NCBI RefSeq assembly: GCF_021347895.1
Contig: NC_067118.1
Location: 43,738,755 to 43,802,754, forward strand
Direction of reading: 5' to 3'
DNA from: Acanthochromis polyacanthus
Lineage: Eukaryota > Chordata > Actinopteri > Pomacentridae
DNA: 64,000 nucleotides
Below the pieces are notes generated by a model. The model was given only the letters and a program-made list of their open reading frames with translations. It was not told the origin of the DNA and did no database searches. Below are positions 25,497 to 62,134 of the stretch, piece after piece (within the stretch, counting starts at the first letter, position 1; each line of letters opens with the position of its first letter). Both the position numbers and the translations under genes were made by a program.

Positions 25497-25738
25497 CTTG
25501 GCGGGCCAGCGGGCTCCCAGTAGCGGCAGAACAGGTGCAGTCCGTCGGCGTTGACGATGTGCGGCAGGTCGGTGTAGGGGACTCCCTGCGGGCTCCGCCG
25601 CGGAGCAGCTCCCGGCTCGGGCATGGAGGGCTCTGCAACGGAGACACGGAGCAGCGATGAGAGCAGGTCTCCGCCGCCGTACAGGAAGCAGCTGAAGCCG
25701 GCGACCAGTAGACAGGAGGCGGCGGTGGCGGCGTTCAT
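25497..25738 (-). CDS. mgll: Monoacylglycerol lipase, coding exon 1
   Basis: Minus-strand translation from ATG at 25738 gives an N-terminal extension and then PRRSPQGVPYTDLPHIVNAD, GLHLFCRYWEPAGPP. This matches the N-terminus of vertebrate MGLL, whose cap region binds monoacylglycerols. The donor GTCAGT follows 25497 and leaves phase 2, which joins correctly to exon 2. Two starts are possible. The first Met adds 38 residues, including a hydrophobic stretch (AASCLLVAGFSCFLYGGG). The second, Met39 at 25624 (MPEPGAAPRR), matches the usual MGLL start. The sequence ctccgttgcag at 25633 could be an acceptor, so 25739-25633 may be intronic in another transcript. Confidence 0.93.
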
Positions 25739-25853
25739 TGTTTACTGTTGTTGTTTGTTTACTGTTTGCTTTAGAGCTCGCGCTAAGCGTGCATCGCGGA
25801 TGACGGTGTGTGCCGCTCTGGATAGCACGGACCTAATCCTGAGCTGCACACTG

Positions 25854-25921
<68 letters not shown>

Positions 25922-25960
25922 CAAACGACCGGTATGACGTAACGAGACCATATGGTCCGT
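25739..25960 (-). promoter_or_regulatory. Probable MGLL promoter / 5' leader with CA microsatellite
   Basis: The block upstream of the MGLL start is CpG-richer than its surroundings (gcgcgctaagcgtgcatcgcgg, ctgcgcgcgc). It contains a 60-bp CA repeat at 25860-25919, about 120 bp from the ATG. On the gene strand this is a GT repeat. No TATA box is obvious. A CpG-type promoter is inferred from position and composition. The CA-repeat open frames on both strands are not genes. Confidence 0.55.
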
Positions 25961-26029
25961 TCTCTCCAAGCTCTCTCTACTCTCTCTCTCTCTGGAGAAT
26001 TTACACGAGGTTCACTGGAACGACAATTG

Positions 26030-26030
<1 letters not shown>

Positions 26031-26069
<39 letters not shown>
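26031..26069. repeat. GATA microsatellite
   Basis: An uninterrupted (atag) run of about 10 units begins after gacaattgg. It lies about 300 bp upstream of the MGLL start. Confidence 0.95.
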
Positions 26070-26099
26070 TTTTAAAATGGTTTTATTGTTGCTAAATAA

Positions 26100-27100
26100 T
26101 GAAGCCCTAAGCACAAGTTAGAACTTAAATATCATATTATCGGTAATATTTTAATTCCTGACATAAAAGTAAAGTCACCTCACCAATAAAGGATGTTTAG
26201 CCAACACTAACGAGGAACACTAGCTAGCTAACACATATGAAAATAACTTTAGATCATTGTTAAAAACTGTTTGCTTACTGCTAATTAATTTTGTATTGAT
26301 AAGCCCTGAACATAACGCGCAACTTTAACCATATTATCAATAATATTAGCTACATTATTAGCTAGCCAGTGCTACATCAGGCTAAAAAAAACTATGCTAA
26401 CACATACAAAAATGTTTTAGATCATTTCTAAAAAACAATTTCATTTTTGATGATTCAGTCTGAACCAACTGGTCCAGAACATAAGTTATAACTTTAATAT
26501 AATCTTATCATTGATTTTTAAATTCCTGAGATAAAAATAATGTCAACTCACCAATCAGAAGGTTAGCAGCATCTCAAGGTAGCTAGCTAATGCTACAGTA
26601 AGCTAGCAAAATAAACTGACAATCACACAGTCATTTAAAAAACAAACATTGCCAGTTAGTTTTGAATCAAAAGGCTCATGACATGAGGCATAATACTATT
26701 ATAGTTTTATGATCAATAATATTTAAATTTCTGTCATAAAGTCCACTCACCCATCAGCAGGTTAGGGTTAGCTAACACTAGCAAGGAATTCCAGCTAGCT
26801 AGCTCATGCTACCACAAGCTAAAGAAAAAGTTGACTAACACATATGAAACTTACTTTACATCTCTTTTCAAAAGTGATTATTGTTTGATTGTTGTCAATT
26901 ACTTTAAATGATGCAGCCCATCACATAAGTTATCACTTAAATAAAATCTTATTGTTGATATTTAAATTCCTAGCATAAAACCAGTATCACCTCATCCATT
27001 ATCAGGTTAGTGTTAGCTAACAATAACAAGGAGTTCAAGCTAGCTAGCTAGTGCTACAGAAAGCTAATATTGGATAGCATCATTAGCTTAATGTAAAGTC
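26100..27100. repeat. Ancient tandem array of about 200-bp units
   Basis: Five diverged units can be aligned by eye through the words cataagttataacttaaat / atcttatcattgatatttaa / ttcctgacataaaa / tcacctcaccaat / aggttagctaacac / agctagctaatgctac. They start near 26110, 26310, 26473, 26680 and 26922. Spacing varies (about 163-240 bp) because of indels. No coding frame survives across units. It lies upstream of MGLL. Confidence 0.65.
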
Positions 27101-28400
27101 AGCTATAGTTAGCCTTTTAAACAGATAATAATATATTTTACTGCTGGTTAGCTAATAAACTATTGTAGTAGATTATAGCTAAATCTTCCTTTTCTCTAAG
27201 GAGGTGGCTGACTGTTTTTAGGAATGTTTTTGTAACATCAGATCGAGTAAAGTTTGCGTAACAGTCTCCAAAAATTTTGGATATTTGTAGAATGTTCACC
27301 AAACCTGATATTGTAAAGTTATTCATTTAAAAAAAATAGATAAAATTAAACAGTATTGATCACAAATGAACCTTCCATGGGACTAGAAGACTGGATACAC
27401 CATAAAAAAAATCCACAAAATAACCTTGAAAGGTTCTAGAAAAAAAACAGCAAAAAACATCCAAGGAACATTCCCTGTAAGTTACTGTTTTACTGTGAAT
27501 GAATGTGATTTTCTACTATTGGATAACCTCCTTATGACTCCTGTAAACAGTGACAAAACAAGTTTGTGTAGCTTACAAAAAATTTATTTTATTTATTTAT
27601 TTCCTGTTTCTGTTTTATCCTTCATCATCTTCTTCTATCTTCACTTCTTTAAGAATGATTGATTGGTGATTGATTGGCTGATTATATCTACATACTACAA
27701 TCTAAACCTCTATCCAGTGGTCACAAAATAAATAATAGTTTTATTTCTGTATGTATATCAACATACTTTATATAAAACTGCATTATTATGCTTAAAGGAA
27801 GATAATCTAATCTGAAAAAAGAAACCAACTTTAAAAAAAACTGTAGTAAAATAAGTAAAATACCTCTGTAATTTCTTTTTGTCATCTTATTTCCTTTTTT
27901 CAGACATTTTTCAGGCTCTTCCAGTCTCACACACATTCAAACAGCTGCAACACTAAAATCCTGAGTATTTTTCTTTATCTCTGCAAAGCTGCACACATAC
28001 AGCAACTATCTTTATTCTCTGTGAAGCTCAGCCTCCTCCTCTCAGCTCTCTTTAGATCTGAGGATTCTCTGGCTCCAGGTCCAGTTCTGGTCCTCTAATG
28101 GAGCAGCATTACAATGGAGCAGTTAGTGACACACCGCCGAAGGTAAAAATAGCAGTGGTGTGAAGCTATTTCCTGAGGTGATCGGGTGTCGTCCTTCAGG
28201 TTTAGTAATCTGACAGCATGTAGGCTTCTTTTTAAATACCTATATAGGTCACAGCCACTGATAATTCATCAATTAAAAACAGATAAACTATGAGACTGCC
28301 TCTTGGTTTCCTGCTTCAAAAATCTACCCCTGCTGTGAATTTATGGATTTCAATCCTTGTCAGTCAGTCATATTCCAGCAATCCCGACATCAAAATGAAC
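27100..28400. other. Intergenic, no feature seen
   Basis: This is AT-rich sequence between the MGLL promoter and the 28.4-29.1 kb block. Only short open frames occur and none resembles a known protein. Confidence 0.5.
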
Positions 28401-28404
28401 AAAT

Positions 28405-28405
<1 letters not shown>

Positions 28406-28472
<67 letters not shown>
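28406..28472. repeat. GATT microsatellite
   Basis: A perfect (gatt) run of about 16 units lies immediately before the CpG-richer block. Confidence 0.97.
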
Positions 28473-28475
<3 letters not shown>

Positions 28476-28699
28476 AAAACGTCTCTTTTTGCTGCAAGTT
28501 CTCAGCTGCAGGATCTCCAGAGCTGAATGAAAACCAGGGGATCATGTGCATCACACATGTGGGAATGAGCTGTATAAGCTTACACGGATCCGAATGGAGA
28601 GAGAAAAAACAGATCCCCCTTTTGTTTTCACCTCTGCAGACTATACATCAGACTATTCATGCAGCCAGAAAAAGCGCAAGGCTCTCCAATGGTTGTAAT

Positions 28700-29130
28700 T
28701 AATCGATTCATCGGCTCTGGATGCAGATATTGACGCTGGACTACAGCGGGTTTCAGCGACGCCTGGTTTGAAGATCTAATAGAAATGATGAATGAAGCCC
28801 GAGAAGTTCCCTATCAGAGGTAAATATATGTATATTTAACGGTATAATGATGGAGATAAAGCCTCCGATGAGCCCATATTTTCCCGCAGACGCACCGGAG
28901 CCAAAGCGCCTTTTACGCATCAAAGCGGTAGAATCGGGTTAGATGACCGGAGATGGACTAACCTGACCAGGAGCGTCTGCAGCACAAGTTTGGACTCCTC
29001 TCTGACTCCGTCTCTCCCTCTCAGATGCTCTCCTCTCACCACCAGCCAGCAGAAGAATGCGGTCGGCGACGTTTGGGGAGAAACTCAATAAAAATGTACA
29101 CCCTCTCCTCCCTCTGAGCTCACAGAGAGG
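28700..29130. promoter_or_regulatory. CpG-richer block; candidate promoter or alternative first exon
   Basis: Composition changes here to denser CpG (gacgcaccggagccaaagcg, atgcggtcggcgacgtttgg). On the minus strand ctcctggtcag followed by GTTAGT at 28962 is a plausible donor; an exon of about 28963-29090 would be a noncoding alternative MGLL leader joining the possible acceptor at 25633. On the plus strand an open run from atgcag at 28720 to cagag/GTAAAT near 28820 reads WFEDLIEMMNEAREVPYQR and could instead be a first exon. I cannot choose between these. Confidence 0.35.
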
Positions 29131-29139
29131 CGGAGATCA

Positions 29140-30990
29140 GCTCCTCTGGTCAGCCTCATTCACCCTGAAAGCAGCTCCACCTCCACATGGTTCACATCTA
29201 TCAGAGGCATTTATTTACTAGGAGTAGCAGCATTTGCTGCAAAGCTTCCGCCAGATGAGAGACACATTAAACACTCAATATTACTAGTAAGTAACAGACA
29301 GACAATATCTATATATAATAGTAACTCCATGCTGTTGGATCTAGTCTCGTTTTTTATGAACCTCATAGATTTTCTACAATAAATGCGTCACACAGTTTCC
29401 AAACCAAAAAAAGGCAGGAAAGAATGCCATTGTACAATTAAAAGATGGATTAATACTATGATGGAGTTGTGTTTGTTGCTATCTAACAGTTGTCACTACA
29501 GTACTGTCTCTTTTATCTGAGCTTTTGGTCTCCACCAGCTGAAAAAATTAAAAGTGGTTCCTTTGTTGTTCTCTTTTAGGCTTATTTATAGTTTTAAATA
29601 AGGCTGATTAGAGAAGTTGCAATGTTAAAATGAACTACAAAGCTAAAAGAAAGAGCACAACTGCTCACAGTTGCCTGTGGATTGGCTTTTAGAGCAACCA
29701 CATCCACAGTACAGTCATTGTTGATGTAGAAATATCAGTTAGTGCAGCATGATATAGCACAAACTTCACTTACGCAACAGATTTCAATTCAACATTTGCT
29801 CTCAGTTATTTCATTTTTTGGTCTCCACCAGCTGAAAAAAAAGCGATTCCTTTGCTGTCTTTTATAGTTTTAAAAGCAGCTGATTAGAGCAACATTAAAA
29901 TCATCCCAGAGTTTAGAGGAACTGTAGAACTGGCTGCAGCTGTCTGATGTTTAGCATTTAGACAAAACTCAGTCATTTAACATGTAGGTATCTATTGTTT
30001 ATGTAGAAATACTGGTTAGTGCAGCTTGAAGGCCAAAGATCCTGAACCTCAGCACACACCCTACAACCCTCCCAGAGGAAAAATGATCAGTATGTATGAT
30101 CAACATGTGAAGCTGAATAATGAAGTGAAATAGTGACAGTCCATTCTGATTCCAGGCTGATGAGACTGACAAAGTTACTCTGACTTTAACAGCAGCTGAA
30201 GACCTCCTTTCTGCTGACCTCTGCTGGTTTAAGTTCAGACTGAGCATTCAGGGATGCAGCTTTCACACTAAATGTTCTTTAAAATCCTGCTTTCCAGCAT
30301 TGTTGTTTTGTTCCAGGTCCAGAAGACAAAAGCGTCTGTCCTTCTGAGTGTTTGTCAAACGGCGTGCTGTGATTTATTCCATGGAGAAAAGCTCTTTGAC
30401 ACATTTGATTGCTGTGTTTGTTTCTCTGCAGCTGAATGCACACAGAACAGGAAAAAAACATATAAAGAGGCATTTTCATCAAAGCCATTACTGGAAAATC
30501 TCTTTGTTTTGTCACAACTGAATATGATTCATGGCACTCCTATTCCGATAAACACTGACTCATTATACCTGGTTTCTGTTAAAGAACAGCACTGTGGTTG
30601 CAGATCTTTGGAGTGGAATGCTAGAAATGAATCTTTCAACGCTTTTCTAACCGTTTACAGACGCAAAATACTATTTTTATTCTCTAAATTTGTAACAAAT
30701 AGCCGATAAACAGCTAAAAAGCAATTTTTGAATCACGTTTTTGTTCTTACATTCGTGTAAAAGTTCTTAATTCAAACATCATGCGTGATGTTTGTACATC
30801 CCAGTGAGAAACAGAACATTCTGCAAACATATTGAGTCATCGGTTACGTCAATCCAGATCTTTTCAGAAGTATGTGAAGACTTCCTGTCATGGAATATAA
30901 ATCCTTTCCTCAGAAAATTCTAATTAAATCTGCCTGGAAGGAAATGAAGACAGAGAACATGTTGGATATCGACAGTTAAACCATCCATGT
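29140..30990. other. Intergenic, no firm feature
   Basis: Between the 28.7-29.1 kb block and the slc26a6 3' end I see two diverged copies of a segment containing ggtctccaccagctgaaaaa (29530 and 29820) within larger similar text (agttttaaataaggctgatt, agttttaaaagcagctgatt). This is a local duplication about 290 bp apart. A 145-codon open frame at 30272-30709 has no recognisable domain. Confidence 0.45.
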
Positions 30991-30995
30991 CAGTT

Positions 30996-31001
30996 TTTAT
31001 T
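30996..31001 (-). terminator. Candidate polyadenylation signal for slc26a6
   Basis: AATAAA on the minus strand lies about 410 nt after the proposed stop at 31410. A second AATAAA lies at 31070-31075. Either could end the slc26a6 transcript; the choice cannot be made from sequence. Confidence 0.3.
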
Positions 31002-31409
31002 TAAAGTTTAAAAGGCAAGGCAACAACTAAATGTTGAACATTAAAGCTGAATATAAATCTAGATTGTCTTTTATTCAAATGATCGATTGATTTTGGATTA
31101 TAAGTTATGACTGATGAACAGTTCATATAAATAGCGTTGTCTATGCTCATGTGCATGGATTGCAAATATATGTACAACGTCAAACTAAAGACATGCTATA
31201 AACACAGAATATTGTCTTGATCTGAAACGTTCTGCTCCAGAACTCCTTCCACTGGATGTTTTCAGACAGAATGTTCCCCCGTTTGAACCTGAACAGCTCC
31301 GCAGTTCTTCATCTCCACATACATTCATGTTCACTGTGTTTGTGACAGACGGGAGTCCCAGTTTCCCAGATAAAATCCTCCTACAGATCCTCCATCATTC
31401 CTTCAGGAC

Positions 31410-55283
<23,874 letters not shown>

Positions 55284-55675
55284 GGCTCAGACAGGCTGTA
55301 ATTTTAAAAAAAACAAAAACTTTTTATCTTTCAAAATGCTAATTTGTTCTAGTAGGAACTCGCTATTTTACATTTTTCAGGTATCACTGCAAAAACGCCA
55401 CCAGAAGGGTTAGGGTTCGATAGTAAATTCGTTTAGTGTTAAAACATCACGTTAGCATTAGCGTGTTAATACGAGAGATTTGTTACTACGTTTTCACAGA
55501 AGTTATTACTAAACTCTGCACATCATCTCCAGAAAGACGTTTCACCATGCCGAATGTGTCTTTTACTAACTTGCTCCTCTGGTATGTCATTTTTGAGACA
55601 TCTTTCGGCATCTTTCCCCAAAATGCTTTAGATTTTGGGGGGGAAAACACTATGTTTAATGTTTAAAGGGGGAGG

Positions 55676-58500
55676 GTTAGGGTTAGTTATTGCAACAGCT
55701 GGAGGGTTATTGCCTTGATGTTTTTCCAGCTGTATCAGAAAAATTTCTCAGATTCAAAATTCAAGCCTCAAACCTTCGATGAAATGAAAAAATCTTGCAA
55801 AAGTCCCAAGAAGAACCATGTAAGGTCGTTAGAAGATGAGTCTGTCTTCTCTCCTGATGTCTTTTGTCCAGTTCTGTCTGTTTTTCCAGTTTCTGTCTCC
55901 GTCCAGGCTTGTAGTCCAAGTGTGTCACTTAGAAACAAGTCTTTTAACTGAAGAAACTCGACTGCACATCTCTCATTGCACCCAGGTGGTGATGCCAGGA
56001 GAAATCCTCTGGAGAGTTTTCCATCAGATCCCAGTGACACCAAGCAGCAGCAGTCCTGACTGATCAGTGTTGGAGCCAAAAGATTTTTATTTATGAAGGA
56101 TTGTCAGAGAGAAACAGTCTTGTAGATGTACTCTCCTCCTATCTCTCGTCTTGTCTTCTGTCTCTGTTGTGACTGAAGACCTTGAAAGGAACTCTAGATA
56201 TAGACGTTGTACTGGAGGGAGACGGGGGCAAAGTTCCAAACTCTGTGAGCAGTTTGAGTAGGGTTAACCCAAAAACAACAACAACACAGCAGCCAGAAGC
56301 TAGAGATGATTGTTTTATTACTGACGGGCTGAGATGGTTCACTGATTGTGCAGTTAGTGTCACAGTTTATTAAATTTGTCACAGCTTATTAAATTTATGT
56401 CAAACATATTTTTGTTCGAAATTTGCACCAAAGTGAACCGCTGTAGAGCCTTTGACCTGCTGTGATGTAAAACATAAAGCAGAAACTGAACTGTCCTGGA
56501 GTCTTGGATGCGTCTTATCGGTGTTTTCTGTCTCGTCGTATCAGAGTGTGATTAGATTAACTGGATGTGTCGGTCCAGTCCAGCTTGTCCTTGTTCACTC
56601 CTGATTATGCCACCGGAGAGTGAATAATCACAGGAAGAGCCGATACTGGTTAACTAAGCAGAAACACCAGGAGACTTCTTAAAGATACAGAGTTTTATAC
56701 GGATCCTGTCTGTCAGATTTTTGTTCTGTTTCCTTCCTCCAGCTGAATAAATGTCAAATGTAACCTCATAAAATTAAAGTCAGAAGTAGTTTGCATCTGT
56801 CTCCAGTCTGAATGCTCTTAGATTTAGAGTTTAGTTTCTGAGTTTAGTATTCATCTGGTATGAAAAGGTTTAGTTCTACAAATGTTCCTGTTTATCATCT
56901 TACATCATTTCACTTCATTTCTCCAAATTATACAGCACTAATTCACAACTTCTATCATCTTGACAAGTTTTTATAATAAAGTGCAAATATTACATTATAC
57001 AGAGAAACCCAACAGAAATAAAGAAAACCGTCCTAGAGACGTGTTTTATGTGTTAAATATCAGACGTATTCTGGTTGTACATGAACTCGTTGTACACTGT
57101 ATAATGACAGTAAAGCACGTTCTATTCTATTCCAACTCTAAGGTTCCTCACAGTGTCCAGAGCAACTATTTGGTCAGATAAAGTATTTCTGAGGGATTCT
57201 GGGTCTAATTCTTCAGTTTTTTCTGAAGTTACTGGTAGTAAAAAAAAGGCCTTTATGTCCTTCAGAGATGCTTTAATGGTGCTTTGGGTCATATTTAACT
57301 TGGTTTAATGATCAGCTTTAACTGGAAGTCTGTCAAGTCTGCTCTAAATGTGAAAATCTGCTTAAAGTTTCTATTTTCTAACCACTTGGAGCTCTACAAT
57401 GAAGAAAATCAGTTAGAAAATCGTTAAAAATCAATTCTTTTAGCTGCTGCTCGTCCCTGTTTTAGTTTTCTCTCATATCTGGATCCTGAATTAAATCTGG
57501 ATATAGTTTTTCTGGATTTAAGTGATAAAAAATGAGGGCTAGCTCTCACTCAATGTTTAATTAAATATAAGGATTAGGGTTATATACTGAGATATACTGA
57601 GCTGATAATGAACTAATGTACTCAAGTCTGGTTACGTAGGGTTAGAGACAAACCGGGTTTTACAGTTCAGTCATTTTCTTTTTCATTCATTTTGTTTGAA
57701 AATTTTAGACTATTATTCATTTATCTGTTTTTACATATATTCACATATATTATAAACCAATGATTTCCAGCTTCTAAAAGGCTGAAAGATGACATGGAAA
57801 TGACCTGGTTGTTCAGGCTATTCATCACTTAAAAAACTGTATATTAGACATTAAATTCTCAGTCAGTCCATTTTTAGTCCATTTATTTTTGTGTATTTAA
57901 AAAAGGGAAAAAGTCTGAAATAGGAAGATTACACCGTCTAACACAAATCTATAAAATTATTTTTTTTTTACAGTGAGGATACAAACTGTATATTGATGTC
58001 TCTATGTTGAAAATGCAGGATTTTTTTCCCACAAAATATCAAAAACAGTGAGTTTGTCTGATTAAATGAATGTGTGTGATTATTTCTAAATGTCCAAACA
58101 TTTTGTGTTTTAAAGTCTAAAACAGTTCCTTCTATCTTGGTGTAAACCCTCAAATTAAAGCTGAAACTTAGATTTTTCTTGTAGCATCCACATTTATTTG
58201 TAAATAAATGTGTTTTAACACAGAGCCTGAAACTAAAAGTACGGAATGGAATAAATATTTCCAGCCTGGACGGTGGTAAAATGATAAAGTGTGAAGGAGT
58301 TGAGGCAGAAAAAGACATTTTCTGTTTTTGCTTCGTTGCCTCAACAGTTTAATTATCCCTAAACGTGTTTATTTATCATAATCATCATAATACTAATAAA
58401 AGTATTGTTTCTGAAAGTCTTCTGGTTCTTGCAGTAATTAATACTCAGCTAAAGAGACAAAACAGGAAATTACAACATTCCTTTGGCTTATTTTTTATCC
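55676..58500. other. Intergenic between the two SLC26 genes, no firm feature
   Basis: Apart from a short TTAGGG-like run at 55676 I saw no coding, RNA or strong repeat signal. The noncoding first exon of slc26a6 and the final exons of the neighbouring SLC26 gene probably lie somewhere in 55.3-63.6 kb but could not be placed. Confidence 0.45.
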
Positions 58501-58544
58501 AGCATCGTGTTATTTGAAGACTACTGACTCTTCTTTTCCTTTCG

Positions 58545-59690
58545 GTTTTTCCCTTCAGGGGTCGTTACAGAGGATCAATTGCCTCCATCTAACCCTGTCT
58601 GCTGCATCCTCTTCTCTCACACCAACTACCTTCATGTCCTCTTTAACCACATCCATAAACCTCCTCTTTTGTCTTCCTCTAGGCCTCCTGCCTGGCAGTG
58701 GGAAACTCAGCATCCTTCTACCAATATATTCACTCTCTCTCCTCTGGACATGTCTGAACCATCTCAGTCTGGCCTCTCTGACTTTATCTCCAAAGCCTCT
58801 AACATGTGCTGTCCCTCTGATGGACTCATTCCTGGATCCAGGATCAGGATTAGATAAAATAGATAAAATATACCCTAACCTCAGCATCTACTGTTCTGCT
58901 ACCTCCAGCTCTGCCTCCTGTCTTTTCCTCAGGGACACTGTCTCCAGACCAAACAACATGGCTGGTCAGGTCAGCTAAGGGTTTACTATTTGTAAACCCT
59001 TAGCAGAAACTCTTGTATCACACCTGACACTTTTCTCCAGCCGTTCCAGCCTGCCTGTACACGCTTCTTCACCTCTTTTCCACACTCTCCATCGCTCTGG
59101 ACTGTTGACCCTAAGTACTTAAAATCCTCCACCTTCTTGATCTCTTCTCCCTGTAACCTCACTCTTCCACTTGGGTCCCTCTCATTCACACACAGATACT
59201 CCGTCTTGCTGTGGCTAACCTTCATTCCTCTCCTTTCCAGGGCAAACCTCCACGCCTCTAGCTTCTCCTCCACCTGTTCCCTGCTCTCACTACAGATCAC
59301 AATGTCATCTGCAAACATCACAGTCCATGGAGATTCCTGTCTAACCTCGTCTGGCATCCTGTCCATCACCATAGCAAACAAGAAGGGGCTCAGAGCTGAT
59401 CCCTGATGTACTCCCACCTCCACCTTGAACTCCTCTGTTACTCCTACAGCACACCTCACCACTGTCTTACAGTCCTCATACATGTCCTGCACCACTCTAA
59501 CATACTTCTCTGCCACTCCAGACTACCTCATATAAAACCACAGTTCCTCTTTGGGCACCCTGTCAGAAGCTTTCTCCAGATCTACAAAGACACAATGCAG
59601 CTCCTCCTTCCTCCTCTGCATCATGTCAACCAGCTCTCTATCTTTTCCTGTCATAGTTCCAACATTCAAAGTCCCTACTCTGACTAGAAG
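58545..59690 (-). mobile_element. RTE-like LINE fragment, decayed
   Basis: Minus-strand frames read EKYVRVVQDMYEDCKTVVRC, GVHQGSALSPFLFAMVMDRM, FADDIVICSESREQVEEKLE (the FADD catalytic motif of reverse transcriptase) and, after a stop and a gap at 58870-58985, RLRWFRHVQRRESEYIGRRM and GRRPRGRQKRRFMDVVKEDM. The order is that of RTE-type LINE proteins. The 5' half is missing and a segment between the two parts is deleted or scrambled, so it is inactive. Confidence 0.88.
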
Positions 59691-59849
59691 ACTACTAGTC
59701 AGAGTAGAAGACTACTGACTAGAAATCATAAATATTTTTAAGCTAAAAATGTCTTTAAACCAGTGCTTTTTATCATACTGAGAGTATTACAGCCTCGTTG
59801 CATTTAAGCAGCTTCAGTTTCTCCAGTCATGGAGGAAAGTTTGTTATGA

Positions 59850-60560
59850 TCCCTGCTCCAGGTCCTGTTCCTCTTTTTCCTTCTTTCTTCCTTGTCTGAT
59901 TCCCTGGATCTCTCTGTCTCTCTCTTCCTGTCTCTCCTGCAGTCTGATTGAGACAATGAGATTCAGCCGCAGTAATCTGTAAACCTTGTTTCTTTAGCTT
60001 TATAAACCATGTTCCTTCAGCTTTAAAGTCTCGTTCCTTCAGCTTTAAAGTCTCGTTCCTTCAGCTTTATACACCTCGTTCCTTCAGCCTTATAAACCTC
60101 TTTCCTTCAGCTTCAAAAACCTTGCTCCTTCAGCTTTATACACCTCATTCCTTCAGCTTTATAAACCCAGTTCCTTCACTCACTCCCCATCAGATCATAG
60201 ATTGTCACATCCCTAGTTGCTCTCTTCTGGATTCCCTGAAGTGATCCACACATGGACTCTGTTTTTTTTTTTTGTCTTGTCTCCATCAGTCCCTGGATTC
60301 TCTAAGCCTGTCTTCTCTCTTCATATCACTTCCCGATCCCCATGAGTACCCCTTCTGGTAGTTTAGTAAATTCTACGTTAGTTTGTAGGTTTCTCCCTCT
60401 CTTTTGTTAGTTCAGAATTTTTGTAGGGAGTTTGGTTTTGGTTTTCCCACTTTATCCAGTTTCCGGATTTGTGTTGTGACTCTTGTTCTGTTTTAATAAA
60501 GACCTTCCCAATGTTCCTCCTGTCTCCCCATTTCTGGGTTCTGGGTTCTCTGACCTCCCG
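59850..60560 (+). other. Repeat-like block with short minisatellite
   Basis: The text ttatgatccctgctccaggt to ttttaataaagaccttccca resembles a dispersed fish repeat with a polyadenylation-like end. Inside, 59990-60185 carries about eight degenerate units of ttccttcagctttataaacctcg, roughly 23 bp. No coding frame is recognisable. Confidence 0.55.
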
Positions 60561-61579
60561 TAACAAGTTTAAAGAAACCAAACACACCTCCTTTGGTGTT
60601 TTTATTACAGCAGCACACAAGATATCAGCTAATTTATTTTATCTTACAGCCCTGTGTTTATACTTTCTAAAAGGTCAAAGGATTAAAAACAAGTTTCTCT
60701 GCTCACTTCTGTAGTGGAAAATGTCATTTAGATATATTTGTGTTTATCCGTATTCATCTATATCCAATGCATATATCACAAGACACACGTGTGGTGAGGT
60801 TTCCTCCATAGAATGTTTGTTTTCTGTTAAAATAGAGGATATTAACTCCTCTGTTGTCTCTGAATGTGTGCTTTCTCTGAGAGTTTTCAACCAGCAGGTC
60901 AGTGGAAGAAAACCTTCAGAACAACACGTTCATTTAAACATGACAGCTGTTTATCCATGAACTTTGTCTTCTGTCCTCCAGATCTTTTATTAGTATTACG
61001 CCACCAGATAACTGCTTGATATTTATGAGACCAATAAGAGGGTGGGATCAGTGATGACTGTAATAATTAATCAATCATTCAGCAAACTGCTCTGACCACA
61101 GTGTGTTCTATCTGGGTTTCCTGATATCTAAATCTTTTCTTTGCTAGAATAAATGGCAGAATAATTCCTACATGTTGCAGAAGAAAACATGGAAGGAAAT
61201 TAGAATGGAAAAAGAAACACATCATAACTCATCATTTTCCACAAAATTACGTATGAATTAAAAATTTAAATATTAAGAAACCCACCATGGGAAACCATAG
61301 CGCCTTAAAAATGTTGTATTATAAATATAGCTAAAAAGTTTGCGTTATAAGTAGAGAATATTCTGTACATCAAGGCTGTAGCCACAGATGCCATTTGATC
61401 TAACCCACCAATACATGGTTAGTTTCTTGGTGTACCGTAGATTCTCTACCGTCAACAAATGATGGGGAAACTAATGGTTTCGAACTTTATGCAGAGCAAA
61501 TGACTGGTACACGTTCAAGAAAGTTTACATTCAATTCAGTTTTATTTGTATAGTACCAGTTCACAACACACACGATCAT

Positions 61580-61868
61580 TCTCAACATTAAAACCACTGA
61601 CAGGAAAATCATCAATCTTATTGGTTCTATGAGGTTGTCTGCTGGAGAACTTTGGATTCTGGCATCCATGTTAGTGAGACTTGGACACCAAAATAAACAC
61701 TGCCCCAGAACAATTACACTCCTCTCCGGTCTACCATCACATCACCCCATAGGACACCCGAAGAGGTCCTCCTGTCCAGACCCAATGGTTCAGAGCATCG
61801 TCCACCACATAAGAGGGACCAACACAACATGAGGCAGGTGGTCATGATGTTATGTCTGATCGGTGTAA
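61580..61868. mobile_element. Further ttaaaaccac-family repeat
   Basis: Begins caacattaaaaccactgaca and ends tgatgttatgtctgatcggtg, the same end words as the 32320-32590 element. Interior words (agagggaccaacacaacatg aggcaggtggt) fit the family. Non-coding. Confidence 0.6.
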
Positions 61869-62134
61869 ATCACCTCTTGTGAAATTTATAAAGAGATACC
61901 CCCCAAAATCAAAAGTTTCCCTTGGATTCCCTTTAAGCAAGCACTTGGCAACAGTGGGAAGGGGAAAAAAATTCTGTAGATTTATGATAGAGCTGTAATG
62001 ACTGATGAGTTCTGCAGATAACTCCCTGCATTGTCACTGAAACCTCAATTACTTAAAGGACAAAGCCTCATAAACGGCCAGTTGTAGGTTTGAATTCCAT
62101 CAGTTATTAGTACAGAGCAGCAGAAAGGGCTAGA

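Noticed and set aside
30272..30709. 145-codon plus-strand open frame
   Set aside because: No recognisable domain, ordinary AT-rich composition, no sign of a promoter or splice partners.
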